Shown piece after piece: positions 48,145 through 55,695 of a stretch of 55,695 bases of DNA. Each line of letters opens with the position of its first letter. Within the stretch, counting starts at the first letter, position 1. Source of the DNA: Alkalicoccus luteus (GTDB taxonomy: Bacteria; Bacillota; Bacilli; Bacillales; Salisediminibacteriaceae); contig NZ_JAATHJ010000021.1 in assembly GCF_012034335.1 (NCBI RefSeq), forward strand, positions 1 to 55,695, read 5' to 3'. A model generated the notes under the pieces. That model worked only from the letters and a program-made list of their open reading frames with translations, had not been told where the DNA came from and did not search any database. Position numbers and translations under genes: made by a program.

Positions 48145-50345
48145 GCGATCGCTCCTCTCCACTTCTCCTCCAGATTACGGATCTCAGTGGAAATGATCGT
48201 TTCTCCACTGCGGTTTCTGAGCGTCAGCTGCTGGTCGTCTGTAATCGTGCCAATTTCCTCCGCATCCGGCAAATAAGCAGCGAACTGCTCCTTCTGCTCA
48301 GCCGATACGGTAAATAAATAGCCTGTTCCTTCCTCAAACAATGCCGCTGTAACAGGCCCATCCGGAAGCGTCAGCTCCGCACCGAATGCTGTGCCGAAAA
48401 GCTTCTCTGCTGCTGCACATGCCATGCCGCCTTCACTGATATCATGAGCGGAATTCACGGCACCTGCCTGAATCGCTTTTAACACTTGCTGCTGCTGTTC
48501 TTTTTCTTCCCGCAGATCAATTGGAACAACGCGGCCGCTGTAGCTGCCCTGCAGCAGTTTTTGCAGCTCAGAACCTGAGAGCTCGCCGTGCACTTGTCCG
48601 AGAAAATAAACAGCATCGCCGGCAGCTTTCGCCTGCTGCGTCGTCACGTGATCCAGATCATGGATCAGGCCGACCATGCCGATGACCGGTGTCGGGTAGA
48701 CGGCACCGTTTGCCGTTTCATTATACAGCGACACGTTTCCTCCAACGACCGGCGTTTGCAGCTCTCGGCACGCTTCACTCAATCCATCCGTCGAACGCTC
48801 CAGCTGCCAGAAAATCTCCGGCTTATCCGGGCTTCCGTAGTTGAGACAGTCTGTCACACCGAGAGGCTCGCCTCCGGAAACAACAATGTTCCGCGCTGCT
48901 TCCGTAACGGCACGCTTTCCGCCTTCGTACGGATCCAGAAACAGATAGCGGGAATTGCAGTCTGTCGTCATCGCGAGCGCTTTTTTCGTACCGCGGATGC
49001 GAACGACCGCTGCATCTGAGCCAGGGCTCACGACCGTGCTTGTCCGCACCATGTAATCATACTGCCCGTAAACCCACTCTTTACTTGCAATCGTCGGCTG
49101 TTCCAGCAGACGCTCGAGTGTTTTGGCTGTATCTACTTCCGGCAGAAATGGCTTCTGGGCCTGAAAAGCACGGAACGATTCCGGCTCTGTAGACGGCTTG
49201 TGATAAACCGGCGCCTCTTCTGCAAGCGCGTCAACCGGCACATCTGCTGCTGTTTCTCCTGCATGAATCAGCTCAAGGCGCTTCGTATCGGTTACTTCCC
49301 CGACTTCGACCGCATGAAGCCCCCACTTTTCAAACATCTCAATGAACTCCTGCTCGCTGCCCTTCTCCACTACAAGCAGCATACGTTCCTGAGATTCTGA
49401 GAGCATCATTTCGTACGGCGTCATGTTCCTTTCACGCTGCGGCACCAAATCCAGATTCATACGGATGCCGGATCCGGCTTTGCTCGCCATTTCAGCAGAT
49501 GAAGATGTCAGTCCTGCGGCACCCATATCCTGAATTCCGACAAGCTTTGGATGCTTCGTCGCTTCCAGACATGCTTCTACGAGAAGTTTTTCCATGAACG
49601 GGTCGCCAACTTGCACAGCAGGACGTTTTGCCTCGGAATCCTCGCTTAATTCTTCCGACGCAAACGTCGCTCCATGAATCCCGTCCCGTCCGGTGGAAGC
49701 CCCGACGTACAGCACCGGATTTCCGATTCCTTTCGCCTGGCCTTTCTGAATATCTTTATGATCGATCAAACCTACGCACATAGCGTTCACGAGAGGATTG
49801 CCTTCGTAACCGTCATCAAACTGAATTTCACCGCCGACAGTCGGAATGCCAATACAGTTTCCGTAGCCGGCAATACCTGCTACGACGCCTTCAAACAAGT
49901 AGCGGACGCGCGGATTTTTCAGCTCTCCAAACCGAAGTGAGTTCAGCAGAGCAACCGGCCGTGCTCCCATGGAAAACACGTCGCGGATAATGCCCCCGAC
50001 GCCGGTCGCAGCTCCTTCATACGGTTCTACGGCAGAAGGGTGGTTATGGCTTTCAATTTTAAACACGACTGCCTGCTCATCATCGATATCAATGATGCCG
50101 GCGCCTTCTCCGGGACCCTGCAGCACGCGCGGTCCTTCGACAGGGAACTTTTTCAGCAGCACTTTGGAGTTTTTGTAGCTGCAGTGCTCCGACCACATGA
50201 CAGAGAACAGTCCGAGCTCCGTGTAGTTCGGCTTTCTGCCGAGCTCTTTCACAGCAAGCTGATACTCGTCAGCTGTCATTCCCATTTCTTCATAAAGACG
50301 CTGTTCTTCAATCATTTCCGCGGATGGTTCACGAAGTAACTGCAT
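48120..50345 (-). CDS. purL: Phosphoribosylformylglycinamidine synthase II
   Basis: Synthetase subunit of the three-part FGAM synthase (PurS, PurQ, PurL). [18 protein letters not shown] near residue 48, [20 protein letters not shown] near 92, and [20 protein letters not shown] near 265 are subunit hallmarks. [14 protein letters not shown] and [11 protein letters not shown] follow in the second half. 741 aa. It overlaps purQ by 17 nt and purF by 25 nt. Confidence 0.98.
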   Translation of the reverse strand: MQLLREPSAEMIEEQRLYEEMGMTADEYQLAVKELGRKPNYTELGLFSVMWSEHCSYKNSKVLLKKFPVEGPRVLQGPGEGAGIIDIDDEQAVVFKIESHNHPSAVEPYEGAATGVGGIIRDVFSMGARPVALLNSLRFGELKNPRVRYLFEGVVAGIAGYGNCIGIPTVGGEIQFDDGYEGNPLVNAMCVGLIDHKDIQKGQAKGIGNPVLYVGASTGRDGIHGATFASEELSEDSEAKRPAVQVGDPFMEKLLVEACLEATKHPKLVGIQDMGAAGLTSSSAEMASKAGSGIRMNLDLVPQRERNMTPYEMMLSESQERMLLVVEKGSEQEFIEMFEKWGLHAVEVGEVTDTKRLELIHAGETAADVPVDALAEEAPVYHKPSTEPESFRAFQAQKPFLPEVDTAKTLERLLEQPTIASKEWVYGQYDYMVRTSTVVSPGSDAAVVRIRGTKKALAMTTDCNSRYLFLDPYEGGKRAVTEAARNIVVSGGEPLGVTDCLNYGSPDKPEIFWQLERSTDGLSEACRELQTPVVGGNVSLYNETANGAVYPTPVIGMVGLIHDLDHVTTQQAKAAGDAVYFLGQVHGELSGSELQKLLQGSYSGRVVPIDLREEKEQQQQVLKAIQAGAVNSAHDISEGGMACAAAEKLFGTAFGAELTLPDGPVTAALFEEGTGYLFTVSAEQKEQFAAYLPDAEEIGTITDDQQLTLRNRSGETIISTEIRNLEEKWRGAIACALKSKG

Positions 50346-51012
50346 GCTTTTCCCTCCATTGCCTTACGATAGATTCAAACAAACGGCGGCCGTCCTCTGA
50401 GCCGGTCAGGGCTTCTACAGCACGCTCCGGGTGCGGCATCATGCCAAGAACGTTGCCTGCTTCGTTTACGATACCTGCAATATCAGCGACAGACCCGTTC
50501 AGAGCTGCCCCGTACGTAAATACAATTTGATCGTTCTGTTTTAGTTCCTCAAGCTGTGTCTCGCTGCAGTAATAGTTCCCTTCTCCGTGTGCAACCGGAA
50601 TTTGCAGCGTTTCACCTGCTTCGTAAGCGCTCGTGAACATCGTGTCTGCTTTTTTCACCTGAAGCGGTACGGTGCGGCAAATAAAATGAAGGTCCTCATT
50701 GCGGCGCATCGCTCCTGGAAGCAGACCGCTCTCAAGTAAGATCTGAAAGCCGTTGCATACGCCGAGCACAGGCTTTCCTTCGGCAGCTGCCTGTTTGACT
50801 GATTCCATCACTGGAGAGAAGCGGGCAATGGCCCCGGCCCGGAGATAGTCTCCATAGGAAAACCCTCCCGGGAGCAGAATGCCGTCAAAACGGTCCAAAT
50901 CGGTCTCTGTATGCCAGACGTACTCTGCCTGTTCTCCTACGGCATCGGTTACAGCGTGATACATGTCGAGATCGCAGTTCGATCCCGGAAACACGATTAC
51001 AGCGAACTTCAT
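50329..51012 (-). CDS. purQ: Phosphoribosylformylglycinamidine synthase I (glutaminase)
   Basis: Class I glutamine amidotransferase subunit. [14 protein letters not shown] at the start, [19 protein letters not shown] with the nucleophile Cys near residue 85, and the His/Glu dyad in [11 protein letters not shown]. 227 aa. ATG 51012 overlaps the purS stop (ATGA). Confidence 0.98.
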   Translation of the reverse strand: MKFAVIVFPGSNCDLDMYHAVTDAVGEQAEYVWHTETDLDRFDGILLPGGFSYGDYLRAGAIARFSPVMESVKQAAAEGKPVLGVCNGFQILLESGLLPGAMRRNEDLHFICRTVPLQVKKADTMFTSAYEAGETLQIPVAHGEGNYYCSETQLEELKQNDQIVFTYGAALNGSVADIAGIVNEAGNVLGMMPHPERAVEALTGSEDGRRLFESIVRQWREKHAVTS

Positions 51013-51266
51013 GTGGAGACGACCTCCTCCACCTCAAAGCGGTAGTCTTCAATCACCGGATTGGCGAGAAGCTTTTCACACATTTCGGTAACTTTCGATT
51101 CAACTTCTTCCGGTGCTGCCTCCAGCCGAAGCTGAAGCATGCGGGAGATGCTGACAGATTCTACTTCCCCGTATCCGAGTTTATGAAGAGATTCGGTTAC
51201 TGCCGTACCCTGCGGATCGAGTACGCCTTCCTTCCACGTTACGTAAACTGTCACATCATATGTCAT
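51009..51266 (-). CDS. purS: Phosphoribosylformylglycinamidine synthase subunit PurS
   Basis: Small subunit that bridges PurL and PurQ. 85 aa. [20 protein letters not shown] followed by LHKLGYGEV is the PurS signature, ending in [14 protein letters not shown]. Start overlaps the purC stop (ATGA). Confidence 0.97.
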   Translation of the reverse strand: MTYDVTVYVTWKEGVLDPQGTAVTESLHKLGYGEVESVSISRMLQLRLEAAPEEVESKVTEMCEKLLANPVIEDYRFEVEEVVST

Positions 51267-51973
51267 GCTTCATGACCTCCTAGTCGGGATAAAATCGTTT
51301 CATAGCCTGTCTGTAAATCACCTTGACCAAATCGGAACAAATCTTTATCAAAGGAAGCGCCGGTTTCTTTATCCCACAGCCGGCATGTATCCGGTGAAAT
51401 TTCGTCTGCCAGCAGGATCTCGCCGCTGCGGCGGCCAAATTCCAGCTTAAAGTCCACGAGCGTAATACCGGCACGGTCAAACAGCTTTGAGAGCACGTCG
51501 TATACGCGGAGTGCCAGCTGTTTCATCGTATCAAGCTCTGCAGGCTTTGCCAGCTGCAGCAGACGGATGTGCTCATCATTGAGAAGCGGATCTCCTAGTG
51601 CATCGTCTTTGTAGTAGCATTCCACGACCGGCGGGTCCATGATCGTTCCACGCTCCAGGCCTGTCCGTTTTACAATGCTTCCTGCAGCGATGCGTCGGAC
51701 GACCACTTCAAGCGGCACGATTTCTACCGGATGCACCAGCTGTTCTGTGTCAGACAGGCGGCGGATGAAGTGGCTTGCAATTCCTTCTTCCTGCAGCCGC
51801 TCAAATATAAGCGAGCTGATCTCATTGTTGAGACGTCCTTTACCGGTAAGCACTTCTTTTTTCTCCCCGTTAAAGGCAGTTGCATCATCCTTATAGGCAA
51901 TACGCAGAACGTCCGGATCTTCTGTTTCAAAAATACGCTTCGCTTTCCCTTCATACAGACAAGCAGTTCCCAT
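51263..51973 (-). CDS. purC: SAICAR synthase
   Basis: Joins aspartate to CAIR with ATP. LYEGKAKRIFETED near the start, VVVRRIAAGSIVKRTGLERG near residue 84, LVDFKLEFGR and DEISPDTCRLWDKETG near 185. ATG 51973 follows AAGGAGG by 8 nt; the six-codon longer reading overlaps the SD. 236 aa. 29 nt after purB. Confidence 0.98.
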   Translation of the reverse strand: MGTACLYEGKAKRIFETEDPDVLRIAYKDDATAFNGEKKEVLTGKGRLNNEISSLIFERLQEEGIASHFIRRLSDTEQLVHPVEIVPLEVVVRRIAAGSIVKRTGLERGTIMDPPVVECYYKDDALGDPLLNDEHIRLLQLAKPAELDTMKQLALRVYDVLSKLFDRAGITLVDFKLEFGRRSGEILLADEISPDTCRLWDKETGASFDKDLFRFGQGDLQTGYETILSRLGGHEA

Positions 51974-52002
51974 TACGGCATCCTCCTTCAAGGCGCTGTG
52001 GA

Positions 52003-53301
52003 TTATCCTTCAAGACCGAGTCTGGCAAAAATCATATCAACTTGCTTTAAATGGTGGCGGTAGTCAAAGCAGTCATCCAGCTCAGCTGCACTGAGCTTTT
52101 CGGTAATCGATGCGTCGGCTTCGATCAGTTCCCGGAACTGGCGTCCTTCCTCCCATGCCTGCATCGCTTTAGGCTGTACCAGATCATACGCTTCCTCCCG
52201 GCTCATGCCTTTATCAATCAGCGTCAGCAGGACTCGCTGGGAGAAAATAAGCCCGTACGTACGCGACATGTTTCGTTTCATGTTCTCAGGGAAGACTGTC
52301 AGGTTCTTCACGATCCCGGCAAACCGGTTCAGCATATAATTTAAGGCGGTCGTAGCGTCCGGCAGCATAATCCGTTCCGCTGACGAATGGGAAATATCGC
52401 GCTCATGCCAGAGAGCTACGTTTTCATATGCTGTAACAACATGGCCTCGTAAAATCCGTGCGAGTCCTGTCATATTCTCTGATCCGATCGGATTTCGCTT
52501 GTGCGGCATGGCCGAGGATCCTTTTTGTCCTTTTGCGAAAAACTCTTCCACCTCACGCGTTTCGCTCTTTTGCAGCCCGCGAATTTCAACGGCCATCTTT
52601 TCTATCGATGCACCAATCAGTGCAAGCGTGGAAATATAGTGTGCGTGGCGGTCACGCTGAAGCGTCTGCGTAGAAATGGGAGACGGCTCCAGTCCGAGGC
52701 CGCGGCAGACAAACTGCTCCACGAACGGATCGATATTGGCATACGTGCCAACTGCACCGGAAAGCTTGCCGACGCGAAGCGTTTCTTTTGCCTGCCGGAA
52801 GCGCTCCAGATTTCGCTTCATTTCCTCATACCATAAAGCGAGCTTCAGACCGAACGTCGTCGGCTCGGCGTGAACGCCGTGCGTACGTCCCATCATAACC
52901 GTATGCTTATGTTCCTGAGCTTTATTTTTTAAAATATCAATGAAGCGGATAATGTCCTGTTCAATGATTTCGTTCGCCTGAAGCAGCATGTACGACAATG
53001 CAGTGTCCACCACATCCGTTGACGTCAGGCCATAGTGAACCCATTTTTTCTCTTCTCCAAGCGTTTCGGAAACAGCGCGAGTGAACGCAACGACATCGTG
53101 ACGCGTTTCTTCTTCAATTTCTAAAATGCGGTCTACGTTAAAGGAAGCGCTGCGACGAATTTCCGCTGCATCCTCTTTCGGAATATCCCCGAGCTCCGCC
53201 CAGGCTTCGCAAGCGAGAATTTCAACCTCGAGCCATGCCTGATAACGGTTTTCTTCATTCCAAATCTGCTTCATTTCCGGTCGCGTATAGCGTTCAATCA
53301 T
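52003..53301 (-). CDS. purB: Adenylosuccinate lyase
   Basis: Fumarase-superfamily lyase acting twice in purine synthesis (SAICAR to AICAR, adenylosuccinate to AMP). [18 protein letters not shown] near residue 85, [15 protein letters not shown] near 137, and the mobile signature loop [19 protein letters not shown] near 260. 432 aa. ATG 53301 overlaps the purK stop (ATGA) and follows AGGGGG; the longer reading inside purK is rejected. Confidence 0.98.
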   Translation of the reverse strand: MIERYTRPEMKQIWNEENRYQAWLEVEILACEAWAELGDIPKEDAAEIRRSASFNVDRILEIEEETRHDVVAFTRAVSETLGEEKKWVHYGLTSTDVVDTALSYMLLQANEIIEQDIIRFIDILKNKAQEHKHTVMMGRTHGVHAEPTTFGLKLALWYEEMKRNLERFRQAKETLRVGKLSGAVGTYANIDPFVEQFVCRGLGLEPSPISTQTLQRDRHAHYISTLALIGASIEKMAVEIRGLQKSETREVEEFFAKGQKGSSAMPHKRNPIGSENMTGLARILRGHVVTAYENVALWHERDISHSSAERIMLPDATTALNYMLNRFAGIVKNLTVFPENMKRNMSRTYGLIFSQRVLLTLIDKGMSREEAYDLVQPKAMQAWEEGRQFRELIEADASITEKLSAAELDDCFDYRHHLKQVDMIFARLGLEG

Positions 53302-54452
53302 CGTTTTGTGCCCCCTGTAGCTGCTTCTTTCCATACTGGACTTTCATCGAGCTCGTGTAACAGAGCTTCCGGATCGTCTGTCAGGAAGGTAATATGTCCC
53401 ATTTTACGATTGTGCTTTGCTTCTTTTTTTCCATATACGTGCAGATGACCTGCCGGCAGCTGATCCAGTTCATCCAGACAGGGCTGCAGGTGCTGGCCCA
53501 GTAAATTAACCATGACAGCCGGCTTCAGTAAGTCTGTGCTGCCGAGCGGCAGGCCGCAGACAGCCCTGATATGCTGTTCGAACTGCGACGTCTCGCAGGC
53601 ATTGATGGAAAAATGTCCTGAATTATGCGGTCTTGGTGCAATTTCATTGACGTAAAGCTGCTCCCCTTCGGCAAACATCTCTACTGCAAGCGTACCGGTC
53701 AATTCCAGTGATTCTGCCAGACGGCGGGCAAGCATATCCGCTTTTTCTGCCAGATTGTCGCTGATTCTTGCGGGCACGATCGTACGGTGGAGTATACCAT
53801 TGCGGTGCTCGTTTTCCGCTATCGGAAAAATGGCCATCTCACCGGACGTGCTTCTCGTCATAATGACGGAGAGCTCCAGGTCGAATGCAATTTTCTTTTC
53901 GAGCACGAGTGGCGCTGCTTCCTTTAATTCTTCCCACGCGGTGTGAAGATCCGACTCCGATTGAATCACCGCCTGACCTTTCCCATCGTAGCCGCCCCGG
54001 GTTGTTTTGAACACCGCCGGCAGGCCGATGGATGCGACTGCGTCCTTTAACCCGGCATACGTGTAGACAGCTTCCCACGGCGCTGCCGGAATACCGAATG
54101 ACTGAACCGCTTCTTTTTCCTTTAAGCGGTCCTGGCTGATCTTTAAAAGTTCACTTCCCTGTGGAAGATACATATGTTCTTCGAGGTACGCTGCGGTTTC
54201 AGCGGTAATATTCTCAAATTCATATGTAAGTACATCGCAGACTTTTGCAAGTTCAGCTGCACCTTGCTGATCATCATAACCGGAAACAATTTCATCGTCA
54301 GCGATCATCCCGCACGGAGAATCGGCAGCAGGTTCCATGACCGCAATGCGGTAGCCCATTTCACGAGCGGACAAGGCCATCATGCGGCCGAGCTGTCCAC
54401 CGCCCAGAATACCGATTTTTGCCGGTGGCAGCAGTCTTTTTACGTCTTTCAT
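53298..54452 (-). CDS. purK: N5-carboxyaminoimidazole ribonucleotide synthase
   Basis: ATP-grasp enzyme carboxylating AIR on N5. [20 protein letters not shown] near residue 13, [15 protein letters not shown] near 148 and [21 protein letters not shown] near 266. 384 aa. Start overlaps the purE stop (ATGA). Confidence 0.98.
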   Translation of the reverse strand: MKDVKRLLPPAKIGILGGGQLGRMMALSAREMGYRIAVMEPAADSPCGMIADDEIVSGYDDQQGAAELAKVCDVLTYEFENITAETAAYLEEHMYLPQGSELLKISQDRLKEKEAVQSFGIPAAPWEAVYTYAGLKDAVASIGLPAVFKTTRGGYDGKGQAVIQSESDLHTAWEELKEAAPLVLEKKIAFDLELSVIMTRSTSGEMAIFPIAENEHRNGILHRTIVPARISDNLAEKADMLARRLAESLELTGTLAVEMFAEGEQLYVNEIAPRPHNSGHFSINACETSQFEQHIRAVCGLPLGSTDLLKPAVMVNLLGQHLQPCLDELDQLPAGHLHVYGKKEAKHNRKMGHITFLTDDPEALLHELDESPVWKEAATGGTKR

Positions 54453-54934
54453 ACGAGATCCCCCGTTTCCAGAACTTCCTTTTCCTTTGCATCCCGGCGG
54501 GCCTGAAGCGCTTCACGTAAAGCAGGATCATGGACAGCAAGCTGCTGTGCCGCGAGAAGACCTGCGTTAATCGCACCGGCTTTTCCGATTGCAACGGTCG
54601 CTACCGGAACTCCCGCAGGCATCTGTACGATCGACAATAGAGAATCCATGCCGCTGAGCGCCTTGGACTGCACCGGTACACCAATTACAGGAAGCAGCGT
54701 TTTGGCAGCTACCATTCCCGGAAGATGCGCTGCTCCTCCTGCTCCGGCAATCAGCACGTGCAGACCGCGGTCTGCTGCTGCTTCTGCATAGCGGAACATT
54801 TCGTCCGGTGTACGATGAGCCGATACAACCTTCGCTTCAACCGGCACGTTCAGCTCCTTCAACGTCTCCACCGTATGTTCCATCGTTTCCCAGTCCGAAG
54901 TGGACCCCATAATAACGCCGACTTTTGCTCCCAT
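54449..54934 (-). CDS. purE: N5-carboxyaminoimidazole ribonucleotide mutase
   Basis: Class I PurE, moving the carboxyl group from N5-CAIR to [18 protein letters not shown] near residue 5, [12 protein letters not shown] near 36, [17 protein letters not shown] near 63 and [20 protein letters not shown] near 85. 161 aa. First gene of the operon, about 30 nt after the riboswitch terminator, with GGAGG before the ATG. Confidence 0.98.
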   Translation of the reverse strand: MGAKVGVIMGSTSDWETMEHTVETLKELNVPVEAKVVSAHRTPDEMFRYAEAAADRGLHVLIAGAGGAAHLPGMVAAKTLLPVIGVPVQSKALSGMDSLLSIVQMPAGVPVATVAIGKAGAINAGLLAAQQLAVHDPALREALQARRDAKEKEVLETGDLV

Positions 54935-54963
54935 AACTTCCTCCTTCAGCAGTAAACAGTCAT

Positions 54964-55011
54964 AAAAAAAGTCTTACCATCCACCTGCTAGACGGCGAGA
55001 GACGGTAAGAC
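54964..55011 (-). terminator. Riboswitch-controlled leader terminator of the pur operon
   Basis: Minus strand GTCTTACC...GGTAAGAC stem followed by TTTTTTT. Forms the OFF state of the purE leader. Confidence 0.9.
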
Positions 55012-55089
55012 ACAGAACTGTCAGATAATTGGACATGCTTTCTGCCGCATGGCAGCACATCCCGGTCTGATCCAGCCGGGTATCTCGTC

Positions 55090-55158
55090 CCTCATAGTCC
55101 GCTGATTTACGGTCAGCAGGTAGAAACTCTCAGGCCCTATCCCTGATATTATATGAGG
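55090..55158 (-). promoter_or_regulatory. Purine (guanine-type) riboswitch aptamer
   Basis: Minus strand shows P1 CCTCATA / TATGAGG; P2 CAGG-GATAGGG-CCTG; J2/3 GTTTCTACC; P3 GCTGA-CCGTAAA-TCAGC; and J3/1 GGACTATG. The base that pairs with the ligand is C (GACTATG), so it reads guanine or hypoxanthine rather than adenine. Confidence 0.96.
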
Positions 55159-55178
55159 TTTCGTATGAATCTACGCTA

Positions 55179-55208
55179 ATCATATCAATTTTCGACAAAC
55201 AGAGTCAA
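55179..55208 (-). promoter_or_regulatory. Promoter of the pur operon
   Basis: Minus strand TTGACT, 18-nt spacer, TATGAT. RNA would start about 15 nt before the aptamer. Confidence 0.7.
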
Positions 55209-55210
55209 CT

Positions 55211-55255
55211 ATTTTCGAACATTAAACAGATGTTAATTCTCCATCGTTCGTATTT
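55211..55255. promoter_or_regulatory. Pair of PurR boxes (candidate)
   Basis: Plus strand ATTTTCGAACATT (55211-55223) fits AWWWCCGAACWWT at 12 of 13. The inverted partner ATCGTTCGTATTT (55243-55255) fits at 11 of 13. They lie just upstream of the -35 with a 19-bp gap (B. subtilis pairs have 16-17). Confidence 0.6.
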
Positions 55256-55625
55256 TCACGTTTGCTGTAAAAAGCGCCTTCAGAGCGTTTTTTCAATTTG
55301 TGCACTGGTTCAGATGTGGATCGGCATCCTCGAGCTTTCCCTACCTTAAAAAGAAGATTTCGGCCGGACGCCGAAAGGCAACCGCAGTCAAGTCCAGCTT
55401 TTGGTGTAAAATCCTGTACTCTGTTCTTAAGACATCGGAGACTGTGGTGCAGAAGAATCGACTGGAGGAGGAGTACTTGCTTCGGCCTTGAAAAGTAATT
55501 TAAGTCAGACGGAAAGCAACTTAACGCGACGTGAAACGAACATAACGACTGACAAAAGGAACACAGCAGTAAGCGTCAAAGAAACCGTGTCCGAACAGTG
55601 TGAAGATCGAGCAGGAGAACATCAA
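55256..55625. other. Unassigned stretch upstream of the pur control region
   Basis: No ORF with a credible ribosome binding site on either strand; two overlapping plus-strand ORFs of about 65 codons (near 55298-55498) have no SD and odd composition. A weak hairpin with T-run lies near 55268-55292. Nothing else recognised. Confidence 0.4.
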
Positions 55626-55666
55626 AAAACGGGCAGCCGCGGGGATCTTCCCGGGGCTGCCCGTTT
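55626..55666 (-). terminator. Terminator of a minus-strand gene beyond the right edge
   Basis: AAAACGGGCAGCC...GGCTGCCCGTTTT stem (one mismatch inside) with A/T flanks. Minus-strand tail CGTTTTTTG. Confidence 0.85.
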
Positions 55667-55671
55667 TGGGC

Positions 55672-55695
55672 TTACGGCGAAACAGGGCGTCGACC
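55672..55695 (-). CDS. Possible last codons of a gene entering from the right edge
   Basis: A minus-strand frame ends GRRPVSP and then TAA (55672-55674), 6-10 nt before a strong terminator. Too short to identify. It may instead be intergenic. Confidence 0.25.
   Translation of the reverse strand, partial: GRRPVSP

Noticed and set aside
55298-55498. Two overlapping plus-strand ORFs of about 65 codons upstream of the pur operon
   Set aside because: No SD, no motif, and mutually overlapping in different frames.

Overview
The window is a chromosomal segment of a Firmicute of the Bacillaceae. Its backbone follows the Bacillus subtilis order purEKBCSQLFMNHD - adenine deaminase (yerA type) - yerC - pcrB - pcrA - ligA - camS - gatCAB - dgkB - rlmCD. 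It also carries typical low-GC Gram-positive signals: strong AAGGAGG ribosome binding sites, sigma-A promoters, a lipobox lipoprotein, CcpA cre-like sites, PurR boxes, a guanine riboswitch and a TPP riboswitch. The genus cannot be fixed from sequence alone; a salt- or alkali-tolerant Bacillus relative is my guess.

Layout, left to right. 1-2.76 kb: a type I restriction-modification locus (hsdM, and an hsdS that breaks off before its C-terminal region), a likely mobile island. 3.1-6.6 kb: RNA modification genes (dus, rlmCD) and a SEC-C protein. 6.66-7.19 kb: copy A of a dispersed repeat. 7.2-10.3 kb: deoxyribonucleoside use (deoR, deoC, nupC) with operator and cre candidates. 10.5-11.4 kb: two small envelope-type proteins behind a sigma-B-like promoter. 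11.5-16 kb: dgkB, a candidate small structured RNA, class III fbp with a 34-codon ORF overlapping its start, and a small membrane protein. 16.3-27 kb: gatCAB, camS, ligA, pcrA, pcrB, yerC, plus repeat copy C. 27.1-29.8 kb: an adenine deaminase-like gene and a LOG-family gene. 29.9-33.7 kb: the ykoFEDC thiamine-precursor ECF transporter under a TPP riboswitch followed by two terminators. 33.7-38.4 kb: a three-gene operon (gamma-glutamyltransferase family, ATP-grasp fused to a peptidase-like domain, N-formylglutamate amidohydrolase family) that I cannot match to a known pathway. 38.5-41.6 kb: a sigma-54 activator divergent from a formaldehyde dehydrogenase gene that has a -24/-12 promoter, paired upstream sites and a cre. 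41.7-42.2 kb: repeat copy B. 42.3-55.2 kb: the complete twelve-gene purine operon behind PurR boxes and a guanine riboswitch.

Most of the window is ordinary core metabolism. The parts that merit a second look are: (1) a roughly 525-bp repeat with terminal inverted repeats, present as two full copies and one degenerate copy, each abutting a rho-independent terminator hairpin, copy B lying between two near-identical hairpins; (2) the GGT / ATP-grasp-peptidase / formylglutamate-amidohydrolase operon; (3) a promoter-to-terminator unit of about 165 nt with GGA-rich hairpins and no convincing ORF; (4) the sigma-54 formaldehyde dehydrogenase control region. No tRNA, rRNA or CRISPR array was seen. 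Only one strand was supplied and no searches were run; all family names come from recognising motifs in the translated sequence.
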